Both the position numbers and the translations under genes were made by a program. Of a stretch of 64,000 bases of DNA, positions 51,500 to 61,261 are shown in pieces (position 1 is the first letter of the stretch; every line of letters starts with the position of its first letter). The notes beneath the pieces are model-generated. The model saw only the letters and a list, made by a program, of their open reading frames with translations, had not been told where the DNA came from and made no database searches. Origin of the DNA: HGM04593 sp045661205 (GTDB lineage: Bacteria > Bacteroidota > Bacteroidia > Bacteroidales > Bacteroidaceae); the NCBI GenBank assembly GCA_045661205.1, contig JAZRFE010000025.1, positions 30,222-94,221 on the forward strand. The letters run 5' to 3'.

Positions 51500-53530
51500 T
51501 TACCAGATATTCAATCGTTCCTCTTCGGGAATATATAACTTGTCGTCTGCTGTAACGCCAAAGGCCTTGTACCAATCCTCGATGTGAGGAAGGGTGCCGT
51601 TCACGCGCCAACGCGACAGTGAGTGTGGGTCGCTCTTTGTGCGGTTGCGCACCTCTTCGTCGCGTATATTTCCTGCCCACACATTGGCATAGGCAAGGTA
51701 GAAACGCTGTTCAGGGGTAAAGCCGTCGAGCACAGGCAAGGCGTTCTCTTTAGTTGCGTTGCGGAATGCCTGCATGGAGATTGTAAGACCGCCATGATCG
51801 GCAATATTCTCGCCAACGGTAAGCTCGCCGTTTGCCTTCATGTCGGGCAACACATATATCTTGTTGAAATGGTCGATGATAACCTTTGCACGCGCTGTGA
51901 AGCTCTCAGCATCTTTCTCGGTCCACCAATCGGTGAAGTTGCCATTCTTGTCGAAGCGGCGACCCTGGTCGTCGAACCCGTGCGTCATTTCGTGACCGAT
52001 AACAACGCCTATGGCACCGTAGTTGAAGGCATCGTCGGCCTCCATGTCAAAGAAGGGATATTGCAGAATTCCGGCTGGGAAGCATATCTCGTTGGTGGTG
52101 GGGTTGTAGTAGGCATTAACCGTCTGAGGAGTCATGTACCACTCGTCGGCATCGACAGGCTTGTTGTGTTTGCGTGCAATAACATCGTCCCACATGAACT
52201 GCGAGATGCGACGGCAGTTTGCCGCATAGCTGTCGGCGGGGTCGATTGTCAGTTTGCTGTAATCTTTCCATTTGTCGGGGTAGCCTATCTTCACTCTGAA
52301 GGTGTTGAGCTTTTCGTGAGCGAACTTTTTGGTGCTGTCGCTCATCCACTCCTGGGCGTCGATGCGCTCGCCAAGCGCAACTTGCAGGTTGCGCACAAGT
52401 TCGAGCATACGCTCTTTGGCTGCGGGAGGGAAATATTTCGCCACATAGAGCTGTCCTACAGCCTCGCCAAGAGCGGCGTTCACTGCTCCTAAAGCACGTT
52501 TCCAACGGGGACGTTGCTCTTGTGTGCCACTGAGTGTGCGACCGTAAAAATCGAAATTCTGCTCACTGATTGCATCGCTCAGCTCACCCGCAGTGCTGTT
52601 TATAATGTTCCACTGAATGTATGCGGCAAGGTCGGCAAGCGGAGCATCGTTCACGATAGCCGCAACCTCGGCGATGGGTGCTGTCTGCGCCACGTTAAGC
52701 TCGGCAATATCTTTTATTCCGAGATTGCCGAAGAACTGCTCCCATGCTATTGCAGGGTACTCCTGTTTCAACGAGTCATATGAGAATTTGTGATAGTTGG
52801 CTGCATGGTCGCGCAACTGAACATTGTCGAAAGATTTAGCGGCGATGCGTGTCTCGATGCGCATCACTGCCTCCATGTTTTTCACTGCCTGCTGCTCGTC
52901 GGTGCCACACAGTTTGAACATCTTCACCACATGCTCGCGGAACTTCTCGCGAATGTTCACTGTGGCACTATCCTCGTCGAAGTAGTAGCTCTTTTCGGGC
53001 AACGACAATCCACCCTGATATATTTGCAGCAGGTTTTTCTTGCTATCCATAATATCGGCCTCGAAGAACACGTGGAAAAATCCCGACACGCCCTGTCGCA
53101 TAAGCTCGGCAGTGAGAGGAAGCACCTCGGCATTGCTTTTCATGGCCGCCACCTGCTCCAAAAGTGGCACGATGGGTGTACAGCCCTCGGCATTGCGACG
53201 TGCGCTGTCCATCGCCAGATTGTAGAGGTCGCCTATTTTCTTGGCATTAGAGTTTTCGGGGGCATCTGTCTGGGCAGCCTGAGCCAGCACAAGTTCCTTG
53301 AGCTGCTCACGGTTTTTCTCGGCAAGCGCGTCGAACTGTCCATAGCGTGCATACTCGGCTGTCAGGGGGTTGTTTTTTATCCATCCGCCGTTGGCATATT
53401 CATAAAAATCGTCACCCGGTTTTTGCGTGGTATCGAGATTATTTTTGTCTATTTTGGATTTCATAGGTTGGGGCATCATGCAGGCAGTTATACTTAGCGC
53501 GACTATTGTGCTGATGATAATTGTCTTCAT
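51500..53530 (-). CDS. pepO: M13-family metallopeptidase lipoprotein
   Basis: Neprilysin-like zinc endopeptidase of 676 residues. The signal peptide ends in the lipobox SITAC with Cys17, so it is a lipoprotein facing the periplasm or outside. The N-terminal M13 domain covers about 30-420. The C-terminal catalytic domain has VNAYYNPTTNEICFPAGIL, the zinc motif HEMTH in IGHEMTHGFDDQG and the third ligand region GENIADHGGL. The C-terminus ends in the family-typical Trp. M13 enzymes cleave oligopeptides. It is placed between ABC-F (28 bp) and metA (15 bp) in the operon; a functional link with these is not obvious. Confidence 0.93.
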   Translation of the reverse strand: MKTIIISTIVALSITACMMPQPMKSKIDKNNLDTTQKPGDDFYEYANGGWIKNNPLTAEYARYGQFDALAEKNREQLKELVLAQAAQTDAPENSNAKKIGDLYNLAMDSARRNAEGCTPIVPLLEQVAAMKSNAEVLPLTAELMRQGVSGFFHVFFEADIMDSKKNLLQIYQGGLSLPEKSYYFDEDSATVNIREKFREHVVKMFKLCGTDEQQAVKNMEAVMRIETRIAAKSFDNVQLRDHAANYHKFSYDSLKQEYPAIAWEQFFGNLGIKDIAELNVAQTAPIAEVAAIVNDAPLADLAAYIQWNIINSTAGELSDAISEQNFDFYGRTLSGTQEQRPRWKRALGAVNAALGEAVGQLYVAKYFPPAAKERMLELVRNLQVALGERIDAQEWMSDSTKKFAHEKLNTFRVKIGYPDKWKDYSKLTIDPADSYAANCRRISQFMWDDVIARKHNKPVDADEWYMTPQTVNAYYNPTTNEICFPAGILQYPFFDMEADDAFNYGAIGVVIGHEMTHGFDDQGRRFDKNGNFTDWWTEKDAESFTARAKVIIDHFNKIYVLPDMKANGELTVGENIADHGGLTISMQAFRNATKENALPVLDGFTPEQRFYLAYANVWAGNIRDEEVRNRTKSDPHSLSRWRVNGTLPHIEDWYKAFGVTADDKLYIPEEERLNIW

Positions 53531-53558
53531 TGATTATATTTATATTGGTTAAACTTAT

Positions 53559-55493
53559 TTATTTCTCTAAACTCTCAAGCTCTTCCATGCTCGCTTCCCA
53601 CTCATTCATGGCCTCGTTGAGCTGTTTTTTCAGCGATGCGTAACGCTCGTAGTTTTTTGCGTCGGCACCACCCTCGGGAGTGCTCATAAGTGCCTCCACT
53701 GCAGCTATTGCCGACTCAAGTTCATTTACGGCGCGCTCGTTCTCCTCGACACGACGCTCTATTTTGCGACGCTGTTTCATCAGCTGTTTCTCGGCCTCGT
53801 AGCTCATACGATTGTCGCTCGGCTGTTTGGGTGCATCCTTTGCGACACTCTTTGTCGCCGTTGCTGCCACAGCCTCATTTATGTTCTGAGCGTTTTTCGC
53901 GGCGAGAAAGTCATATATTCCTCCAAGATGTTCGCACACCTTGCCGTCACCAAATTCGTAGACCTTTGTCACAAGTCCGTCGAGGAAGTGGCGGTCGTGG
54001 CTGACGATGATTACCGTTCCGTCGAAGTCGCGGATGGCCTCTTTCAGCACATCTTTCGACTGCATGTCAAGGTGGTTGGTAGGCTCGTCGAGAATGAGCA
54101 GATTCATCTGCTGCAACAGCAATTTTATCATTGCCAGACGGCTGCGCTCGCCGCCCGAGAGCACTCGCACCTGCTTGTCCGAGGCCTCGCCACCGAACAT
54201 AAAAGCACCGAGGATGTCGCGTATCTTCAGGCGTATATCGCCCGTCGCCACATTGTCGATGGTCTCGAACACCGTAAGGTTCTCGTCGAGCAGTTGAGCC
54301 TGATGCTGAGCGAAATAGGCTGTTTCGACATTGTGACCAATGGTGATGTTGCCATCATAACCAAGCTCGCCGAGGATACAACGCACGAGCGTTGTCTTTC
54401 CCTCGCCATTACGACCTACAAAAGCCACCTTTTCACCACGGTTTATGGTGAAATTGACATTACCAAAGACCTTGTGCGCGCCGAAACTTTTTGCAACATC
54501 CTCGCACACCACAGGGTAGTTTCCACTGCGTGTAGCGGGGGCAAATTTCAGTCGCAGACGGCTTGTATCCTCTTCGTCTATAACGATGGGCACCATCTTT
54601 TCGAGCTGCTTGATGCGGCTCTGCACCTGCACTGCCTTTGTGGGCTTGTAGCGGAAACGCTCGATGAACTGCTTGGCATCGGCTATCTCTTTCTGCTGGT
54701 TCTCGTAGGCACGAATCTGTTGCTCGCGACGCTCCTTGCGTAGCTGCATAAATTCGTCGTATGGCATCTTGTAGTCGTGTATGCGACCACAGGTTATCTC
54801 TATTGTTCGGGTGGTTACGGCATTGAGGAATGCGCGGTCGTGGCTGACAAGCACCACTGCATTGCCGCTGCGGGCAAGAAACTGCTCGAGCCACTGAATG
54901 CTTTCGATGTCAAGGTGGTTGGTTGGCTCGTCGAGCAGAAGAACGTCGGGGTGACGCAGCAACAGCTTCGCAAGCTCTATTCTCATGCGCCAGCCACCGC
55001 TGAACTCGCTCGTGAGGCGTGTGAAGTCGCTGCGTTTGAAGCCCAATCCCTGCAAGGCACGCTCAATTTCGGCCTCGTAGTGACTGCCACCCATCATTGT
55101 ATATTGTTCGTTAAGATGGGTGTAATCTTCGATAAGTTCGTGATAACTCTCACTCTCGTAGTCGGTGCGGGTGGCAAGTTCGTCGTTCAGACGGTTAAGA
55201 CGCTGCTCCATTTCGTGGATGTGCTCAAACGCAAGTTCGGCCTCTTGGAACACTGTGCGCCCGTCGGCGTGGGTCATCACCTGTGGCAGATAGCCGATGG
55301 TGATGTTGCGCGGCAACGCCACGTTGCCACTGCTTGGCGATTGCTCGCCCGAGAGTATGCGCAACATTGTTGTCTTGCCGGCACCATTCTTGCCGACAAG
55401 TGCAATGCGGTCTCTTTTGTTGATTATGAAACTGACGTCGTGGAAAAGGTTCGTTCCACCAAAATCAACGCGTAAATCGTTTATAGATATCAA
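53559..55493 (-). CDS. ABC-F family ATPase
   Basis: A 644-residue soluble protein with two ABC domains and no membrane segment. Walker A GKNGAGKTT is at 34-42 and GRNGEGKTT in the second domain near 350. Both halves have LLLDEPTNHLD or LILDEPTNHLD and the signature (FSGGWRMR, LSGGERSRL). A linker of about 80 residues separates the halves and a charged C-terminal coiled coil (KQRRKIERRVEENERAVNEL) extends from about 565. ABC-F proteins act on ribosomes, with Uup/YheS-type members as close analogues by layout. Antibiotic-resistance type members cannot be excluded, but the operon context favours housekeeping. Confidence 0.9.
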   Translation of the reverse strand: MISINDLRVDFGGTNLFHDVSFIINKRDRIALVGKNGAGKTTMLRILSGEQSPSSGNVALPRNITIGYLPQVMTHADGRTVFQEAELAFEHIHEMEQRLNRLNDELATRTDYESESYHELIEDYTHLNEQYTMMGGSHYEAEIERALQGLGFKRSDFTRLTSEFSGGWRMRIELAKLLLRHPDVLLLDEPTNHLDIESIQWLEQFLARSGNAVVLVSHDRAFLNAVTTRTIEITCGRIHDYKMPYDEFMQLRKERREQQIRAYENQQKEIADAKQFIERFRYKPTKAVQVQSRIKQLEKMVPIVIDEEDTSRLRLKFAPATRSGNYPVVCEDVAKSFGAHKVFGNVNFTINRGEKVAFVGRNGEGKTTLVRCILGELGYDGNITIGHNVETAYFAQHQAQLLDENLTVFETIDNVATGDIRLKIRDILGAFMFGGEASDKQVRVLSGGERSRLAMIKLLLQQMNLLILDEPTNHLDMQSKDVLKEAIRDFDGTVIIVSHDRHFLDGLVTKVYEFGDGKVCEHLGGIYDFLAAKNAQNINEAVAATATKSVAKDAPKQPSDNRMSYEAEKQLMKQRRKIERRVEENERAVNELESAIAAVEALMSTPEGGADAKNYERYASLKKQLNEAMNEWEASMEELESLEK

Positions 55494-55503
55494 TTTTCTA
55501 TCT

Positions 55504-56910
55504 TTATTTTATTATTTCATTCAATCGGTCGGAAAACTCGGAGGCTGTGACCGAAGCATCGTATTTAAAGCCGAAAAGGTCGAACAAGATATTCGACTTT
55601 CCCTCTATTGCACTTTCGATATAAGGAGCGGCCTCGCTCTTGCGACCCGAGTGGCAGAGCATGTACACAAGAAACGAGTCTACGTCGGCGGAGTCGAACA
55701 TCTTTTCGCGTGTATGTTTCAGTACTGTGACAGCCAGCGAAGTGTGGCCGTAGGAATATATGTAGAGTGCAAATTCAAGCAGTATCTCGTCGCGGTTTCT
55801 CGGTTCGCGCTCGATTACCTCCATGTGACGCAGCAGGAGACTCTCCTTGTCGTGTATCTCGAGAAAGCCCGCGCCATGCAGTGCAAGCATATTAATATCG
55901 GGAACATCGAACGAGAGTAGTTTCTGCATCATCATTTCTGCGCCCTCTCTGTTGCCCGCACTGTCGTATATGAGTGTTCTGTTTATGTCTACTATGAGAG
56001 CTTCGATGGTTGTGAGCTCGCCACTGAGCTGCAAATCCTCGAAAAAGCGCAGAGCCTCGCCATACCTTTTCATTCCACACAGCGACAGTGCCGCAAAGAA
56101 GGTGGAAACGACATTGCCGGGGTATGTAGCCGTCAATTCGCAAAAAGCATCGTAAGCCTTTTGGTAATCTTTGAGATAGTAGTGGCAATAGGCCTGCATC
56201 ATCTTGGCATACTCGGCCTCGTCGTTGGTGGTAAGTTCATACTCGAAACACTCGATAGCCTTGCCGTAACGTCCTGTGACATAATAGATATACCCCAACT
56301 GTTCCCAATAGAAATAGTTGTAGGGGTTGTTGTCGAGCAGACGATTGTAAAGTTCGAGAGCCTCTTGCATACGACGCTGCTCCACAAGACAGTCGGCCTT
56401 TGCTTCGAGCAACGACACCTCGTCGGGGTAACGACGTAGCCCTTTATCTATCCACACAAGAGCCTCGGCGAGGAAGCCACCTTTTATCATCACATCGAGA
56501 GTGTTTAAGGCAAGTTCGTCGCGTAGCTTCGTCTCTTCCATTATTGCGTTCAGACGCGAAATGGGGCTGTCGCCGCCATCGGCCATGTCCACTTCGGCTT
56601 TCAGCAACTGAAGCTCGGGGGTGTCCATCACCGATATACCGTTGAGTTTGCGGCGCGCCTCCTGCACCTCGCCTTTGCTGAGCAGGGTGCGTATCTCGGC
56701 CTCGGTTATCTGTGTATCTCCGGGGTAAAGCCTGCGGGCATAGGATATTACGTTCTCCGCTTCGATGCTCCTATTCTTATACAGATAGTACGACGCAATC
56801 TCGAGCAGGTCGTCACTGCTGAAATATGAGTTCATGCCATATTCCCGCATCTGCTCGTACCTCTCGAGAAGCGAACGAAACTCTTTCGATTTGAAAAACG
56901 ATGTATCCAT
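55504..56910 (-). CDS. Tetratricopeptide repeat protein
   Basis: A 468-residue soluble protein composed almost entirely of TPR-like helical pairs, without signal peptide or transmembrane segment (it starts MDTSFFKSKEFRSLLERY). Recognisable repeats include ASYYLYKNRSIEAENVISYA, LALNTLDVMIKGGFLAEALV, and YYWEQ-type segments such as YFYWEQLGYIYYVTGRYGKA. Probably a cytoplasmic protein-protein interaction scaffold; the partner is unknown. It sits 7 bp after glnS and 10 bp before ABC-F, so it is co-transcribed with translation-related genes. Confidence 0.85.
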   Translation of the reverse strand: MDTSFFKSKEFRSLLERYEQMREYGMNSYFSSDDLLEIASYYLYKNRSIEAENVISYARRLYPGDTQITEAEIRTLLSKGEVQEARRKLNGISVMDTPELQLLKAEVDMADGGDSPISRLNAIMEETKLRDELALNTLDVMIKGGFLAEALVWIDKGLRRYPDEVSLLEAKADCLVEQRRMQEALELYNRLLDNNPYNYFYWEQLGYIYYVTGRYGKAIECFEYELTTNDEAEYAKMMQAYCHYYLKDYQKAYDAFCELTATYPGNVVSTFFAALSLCGMKRYGEALRFFEDLQLSGELTTIEALIVDINRTLIYDSAGNREGAEMMMQKLLSFDVPDINMLALHGAGFLEIHDKESLLLRHMEVIEREPRNRDEILLEFALYIYSYGHTSLAVTVLKHTREKMFDSADVDSFLVYMLCHSGRKSEAAPYIESAIEGKSNILFDLFGFKYDASVTASEFSDRLNEIIK

Positions 56911-56917
56911 CCTCGGT

Positions 56918-58657
56918 TTATTTTCCTTTTATTTTGCTCCAGGTATCTTTGAGCGACACTGTGCGGTTGAACACAGGATGCTCGGGAGTGCTGTCGGGGT
57001 CTACGTTAAAGTAACCTATACGCTGGAACTGCAAGTAATCGAGAGGCTTGGCATTGGCGAGATATTTCTCGACGTAGCACTCGGTAAGCACCTTCAACGA
57101 ATCGGTGTTTATGGCCTCTTTCATAGCCTCGAGGCTGTCGCAGTTCTTTGCCTCGCGGATGGCAGCAATTTCGTCGCGGGGGTTCTCGACCTTCCACAGA
57201 CGGTCGTAAAGACGAACCTCGGCCTTGATGCAGTGATTGCAGCTCACCCAGTGGAGTGTGCTCTTTACCTTGCGGTTAGCCTCGGGCTCGCCGGTCTTTG
57301 TTCCGGGAATGTATTCGCAGAGCACCTCTGTAACATTGCCATTTTCGTCTTTGTTGCAACCTGTGCAGAGAACGATGTAGGCATTCTTCAAGCGCACCTC
57401 GCGACCGGGGGTGAGACGGAAGAAGCTCTTGGGAGCGTCCTCCATGAAGTCATCGCGCTCTATCCACAGCTCGCGGCTGAACTCTATTGAATGTGAACCC
57501 TCCTCAGGTTTTTCGGGGTTGTTTATTGCCTGCAATGTCTCGCTCTGACCCTCGGGATAGTTTGTGATGACAAGTTTCAATGGGTTGATTACTGCCGACA
57601 CACGTGTAGCGCGACTGTTGAGATCCTCGCGCACAGCCGACTCAAGAAGTGCAAAGTCGTTGAGGGCATCAAATTTTGTATATCCGATTTTATCTACGAA
57701 GTTACGGATGGATTCGGGTGAATAACCGCGACGGCGAAAACCGCAAAGTGTCGGCATACGGGGGTCGTCCCATCCGTTCACAAGACCCTCTTTCACCAGA
57801 ATGAGCAGGTTGCGCTTGCTCATGAGTGTGTAGTTGAGGTTCAGTTTGTTGAACTCGTACTGACGGGGGCGGTTGTCGTCGAGGTCCTTGCCCTCTTTAA
57901 GCTCGTCTACGAAGTAGTCGTACAAGGGACGGTGAGGAACAAACTCCAATGTACACAGCGAGTGTGTCACACCCTCGAAAAAGTCGCTCTGACCATGCGC
58001 AAAGTCGTACATGGGATAAGCCTTCCAAGTATCACCTGTACGGTGGTGGGGAGTCTTTACCACACGATAGATAATGGGGTCGCGGAAGTGCATATTGGAG
58101 TGTGCCATGTCAATCTTGGCACGCAACACCATTGCACCCTCCTCTATCTCGCCACTATTCATCTTCTCGAACAGCGCAAGACTCTCTTCAATGGGGCGGT
58201 CGCGGTAGGGGCTGTTCACACCCGCCTGAGTGGGTGTACCCTTCTGCTCGGCAATCTGCGCCGATGTCTGCTCATCGATATAAGCCTTACCTTCTTTGAT
58301 GAGACGCACTGCAAAATCCCACAGTTGGGGGAAATAGTCCGACGCATAGTAAACGTTTGCCCACTCAAAGCCGAGCCATTTGATGTCTTCCATTATGGCA
58401 TCAACATACTCTGTATCCTCTTTAGTGGGGTTGGTATCGTCGAAACGCAAGTTACATATACCGTTATATTTTTCGGCCATACCAAAGTCCATGCAGATGG
58501 CTTTTGCGTGACCGATATGAAGATAGCCGTTAGGTTCGGGCGGGAAACGGGTCTGCACACGTCCTGCATTTTTACCCTGACTGAGGTCGTCTATAATCTC
58601 CTGCTCGATGAAGCTGATACTTTTCTTTTCAAGATTTTCGTTTTCTTTTATTTCCAT
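56918..58657 (-). CDS. glnS: Glutamine--tRNA ligase
   Basis: Class I aminoacyl-tRNA synthetase that charges tRNA-Gln directly. From the ATG at 58657 it has 579 residues. HIGH is at residues 47-50 within FPPEPNGYLHIGHAKA, the KMSKS-equivalent is LMSKRN near 257, and the C-terminal anticodon-binding beta barrels are present (EVRLYDRLWKVENP). A longer in-frame start at 58735 or 58681 adds a non-conserved leader. The existence of GlnS together with a tRNA-Gln(CTG) in this window fits direct charging rather than the GatCAB route. It heads the glnS-TPR-ABC-F-pepO-metA operon. Confidence 0.95.
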   Translation of the reverse strand: MEIKENENLEKKSISFIEQEIIDDLSQGKNAGRVQTRFPPEPNGYLHIGHAKAICMDFGMAEKYNGICNLRFDDTNPTKEDTEYVDAIMEDIKWLGFEWANVYYASDYFPQLWDFAVRLIKEGKAYIDEQTSAQIAEQKGTPTQAGVNSPYRDRPIEESLALFEKMNSGEIEEGAMVLRAKIDMAHSNMHFRDPIIYRVVKTPHHRTGDTWKAYPMYDFAHGQSDFFEGVTHSLCTLEFVPHRPLYDYFVDELKEGKDLDDNRPRQYEFNKLNLNYTLMSKRNLLILVKEGLVNGWDDPRMPTLCGFRRRGYSPESIRNFVDKIGYTKFDALNDFALLESAVREDLNSRATRVSAVINPLKLVITNYPEGQSETLQAINNPEKPEEGSHSIEFSRELWIERDDFMEDAPKSFFRLTPGREVRLKNAYIVLCTGCNKDENGNVTEVLCEYIPGTKTGEPEANRKVKSTLHWVSCNHCIKAEVRLYDRLWKVENPRDEIAAIREAKNCDSLEAMKEAINTDSLKVLTECYVEKYLANAKPLDYLQFQRIGYFNVDPDSTPEHPVFNRTVSLKDTWSKIKGK

Positions 58658-58732
58658 GTTTGGTAACAGTTGAAATTGCATACTAAAACAACGCGCTACA
58701 CAAGCCGCAGCACGTCTATGTTTGTCAAACTG

Positions 58733-58740
58733 CAAAAATA
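58733..58740 (-). promoter_or_regulatory. -7 box for the glnS operon
   Basis: The minus strand reads TATTTTTG, 75 bp before the start codon at 58657. The 195-bp gap between glnS and the upstream glycosyltransferase holds only this box. Confidence 0.45.
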
Positions 58741-58852
58741 AGAAAAGTTCTTATATTGCAATCTATTTTTTATGAAAATATTTTGCAGAAAAACAGCGAA
58801 AAAACCAAGAAACAGCAATAAAAGAATAAAATCCCCAACAGCCAACAGCCAA

Positions 58853-59743
58853 TCACTTCTTGCGCTCTCTCAGCACATAATTGCAATAATAACCCAATTT
58901 ATACAATTTGAACAGGAAGAGCGACGGTGTTTTGCTCATCAGGTTCTCACGCACAAGCTGCTGAGTGTGACGCCACATCCACGCAGAAAAGGAGACAAGC
59001 CCCAAGCCTCGCAAACGGCGATAGGCCGACAGCAAAGGAGTGGTATCAATCTCTTCGCGAATGGTGTAGAGAGTTTCGAGCGACTGTTCTATTTTTTTGA
59101 GATACTGTTTGTTACTCTCAAGTCCCGTATGCAGCAGAGGGTTGTCGATATGTTCCACTACAAAGCCGCGTTCCTTCACCTGATGACCGAAAAGAGTATC
59201 CTCGTAGCCATATTCTTTTATATTTTCGTCGAAGCGGATAGTGAGGAACAGGTCGCGCTTAATGGCAAAATTGAATGTGGAAAAGTCGTTATATGGTCGC
59301 TTAACACGCACCGAAGCTGGGCGTTTTTTGTCGGCATGTTTTTCGTATTTATACCTGAGCGTGCAGTCGGGCGAAGGGATGATTACCGGATGATAAAGCC
59401 CACCACAGACAATATCGTGGCACTGCAGGGCCTGCAAATATGTTGCAAGATAGTCGTTTTTCTCGACAATGGCATCGCTGTCGATGAATATGAGATTCTC
59501 GTAGCTAGCCTCCTCGGCAAGACGATTGCGTATGCGCGCACGACCTTGATTCTCTTTATATTCGATGATGCGACACTTGGGCAACTGCGACATGGGGCGG
59601 TTGAGTTCCATGCCCTCGCGCGAAGAGCCATCCTCGCCGAGCAGTATCTCGTAAGGAACACCCAAAAGCTCGCCCTGTCGTTGTAACGCCTCGACGAGTA
59701 TGCGGCAATTATAGTCTTTCGTCGGAATAAGTATCGACAACAT
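58853..59743 (-). CDS. Family 2 glycosyltransferase
   Basis: A 296-residue GT-A type glycosyltransferase. The N-terminus MLSILIPTKDYN begins the nucleotide-binding fold, GEDGS is at residues 36-40, and the metal-binding DSD is at 88-90 (LIFIDSDAIVEK). The acceptor half has FSTFNFAIKRDLF and a YGYEDTLFGHQVKERG segment with the conserved ED that is typical of GT2 catalysis. The donor and acceptor sugars are unknown. It has no signal peptide or clear transmembrane helix. It is a single gene, divergent from rarA. Confidence 0.88.
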   Translation of the reverse strand: MLSILIPTKDYNCRILVEALQRQGELLGVPYEILLGEDGSSREGMELNRPMSQLPKCRIIEYKENQGRARIRNRLAEEASYENLIFIDSDAIVEKNDYLATYLQALQCHDIVCGGLYHPVIIPSPDCTLRYKYEKHADKKRPASVRVKRPYNDFSTFNFAIKRDLFLTIRFDENIKEYGYEDTLFGHQVKERGFVVEHIDNPLLHTGLESNKQYLKKIEQSLETLYTIREEIDTTPLLSAYRRLRGLGLVSFSAWMWRHTQQLVRENLMSKTPSLFLFKLYKLGYYCNYVLRERKK

Positions 59744-59772
59744 CTTTGTGTGTATTTTTAACTATCTCCAAT

Positions 59773-59780
59773 CAAAAATA
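59773..59780 (-). promoter_or_regulatory. -7 box for the glycosyltransferase gene
   Basis: The minus strand reads TATTTTTG, 29 bp before the start codon at 59743. Confidence 0.45.
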
Positions 59781-59830
59781 GTGCAACCTATTTTCGTGGT
59801 ATTTATACCGCAAAGTTACTATTTTGTGAT

Positions 59831-59838
59831 TATCTTTG
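59831..59838 (+). promoter_or_regulatory. -7 box for rarA
   Basis: TATCTTTG followed by CA is an exact consensus. The leader to the ATG at 59939 would be about 95 nt. Confidence 0.55.
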
Positions 59839-59938
59839 CAAGCAGTATCATAACATTCTGTGCAGATTAAGCAAACTTTAACCATGTACACAGCCGATAC
59901 TTAGCATACACATTATTAACAAGAAAGAGAAAAAGAAG

Positions 59939-61219
59939 ATGGCGCAACCTTTGGCAGAACGACTGAGACCCACCACCCTCGACGGTTTTGTGGGACAAAA
60001 GCATATTGTGGGCGAAGATGCCGTACTTAGGAAAATGGTGGAATCGGGACACATACTGTCGTTTATCCTTTGGGGCCCTCCGGGAACAGGTAAGACCACA
60101 CTTGCCAAAATCATTGCCCACAAGCTGAACCGCCCGTTCTACACACTCAACGCAGTGTCGGCAGGTGTTAAAGACGTGCGCGAGGTAATAGAAAAGGCAA
60201 AATCGTCGCCGCTTTTCTCTACGGGAGGCTCGCCCATACTCTTTATCGACGAGATACACCGATTCAGCAAGTCGCAACAGGACTCGTTGCTGAACGCAGT
60301 GGAGACAGGTGTGGTAACACTCATTGGTGCAACCACCGAGAACCCCTCTTTCGAGGTAATACGCCCGTTGCTGTCGCGCTGCCAGCTCTACGTGCTGAAG
60401 TCACTCGAAAAAGAGGATCTTCTGACACTGCTGCACCACGCGGTAGCCACCGACGAGGTGCTAAAAAAACGCGGCGTAGAACTGCGAGAGACCGAGGCAC
60501 TGCTTGCTCACAGCGGTGGCGATGCACGCAAGCTGCTTAACGTGCTGGAACTTGTCGTCGAGGCCGACAGCGACACCCCAATAGTGATAACCAACGAAAA
60601 GGTGAAACAGCGCATACTCACCAACCCTGCCGCCTACGACAAAGACGGAGAGATGCACTACGACATTATTTCGGCATTCATAAAATCTATTCGCGGCAGC
60701 GACCCCGACGCGGCACTCTACTGGCTAGCCCGCATGATTGAGGGCGGCGAGGACCCAGCATTCATCGCCCGCCGTCTGATAATATCGGCTTCGGAGGATA
60801 TAGGCCTTGCCAACCCCAATGCCCTGCTCATGGCAAACGCAGCCTTCGACGCAGTGATGAAGATAGGATGGCCCGAGGGACGCATACCTCTTGCCCAGGC
60901 AACAGTCTATCTGGCAACATCCCCCAAAAGCAATTCGGCATACATGGGAATAAACACAGCACTGGAAAAAGTGCGCGAGACAGGCAACCGCCCTGTACCT
61001 TTGCACTTGCGCAACGCCCCCACCGAGCTGATGAAAAATTTAGGATATTCCGACGGTTACAAATACTCGCACGACTACCCCGGACATTTTGTGCGTCAGC
61101 AGTTTATGCCCGACAGTCTTGCCGGAACTATTTTTTGGGAGCCGCAGGAAAATGCCGTAGAGGATAAAATGAAGGAGAGAATGAAAGGCTGTTGGGGAGA
61201 ATACAAAAAGTACAAATAA
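59939..61219 (+). CDS. rarA: Replication-associated recombination protein A
   Basis: AAA+ ATPase (RarA/MgsA) that acts at stalled replication forks, related to clamp-loader subunits. The 426-residue protein has the N-terminal motif LAERLRPTTLDGFVGQKHI, Walker A GPPGTGKT at 46-53, Walker B ILFIDEIHRF near 100, the sensor segment IGATTENPSFEV near 124 and the C-terminal tetramerisation domain with MIEGGEDPAFIARRLIISASED and DYPGHFVRQQFMPD. Normal length. It converges with the frameshifted MG2 gene 42 bp downstream; I see no hairpin in that gap. Confidence 0.95.
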   Translation: MAQPLAERLRPTTLDGFVGQKHIVGEDAVLRKMVESGHILSFILWGPPGTGKTTLAKIIAHKLNRPFYTLNAVSAGVKDVREVIEKAKSSPLFSTGGSPILFIDEIHRFSKSQQDSLLNAVETGVVTLIGATTENPSFEVIRPLLSRCQLYVLKSLEKEDLLTLLHHAVATDEVLKKRGVELRETEALLAHSGGDARKLLNVLELVVEADSDTPIVITNEKVKQRILTNPAAYDKDGEMHYDIISAFIKSIRGSDPDAALYWLARMIEGGEDPAFIARRLIISASEDIGLANPNALLMANAAFDAVMKIGWPEGRIPLAQATVYLATSPKSNSAYMGINTALEKVRETGNRPVPLHLRNAPTELMKNLGYSDGYKYSHDYPGHFVRQQFMPDSLAGTIFWEPQENAVEDKMKERMKGCWGEYKKYK

Positions 61220-61261
61220 CCTAAAATAAGATTGTACTAAGTATAATATATTCTGCCTTAA

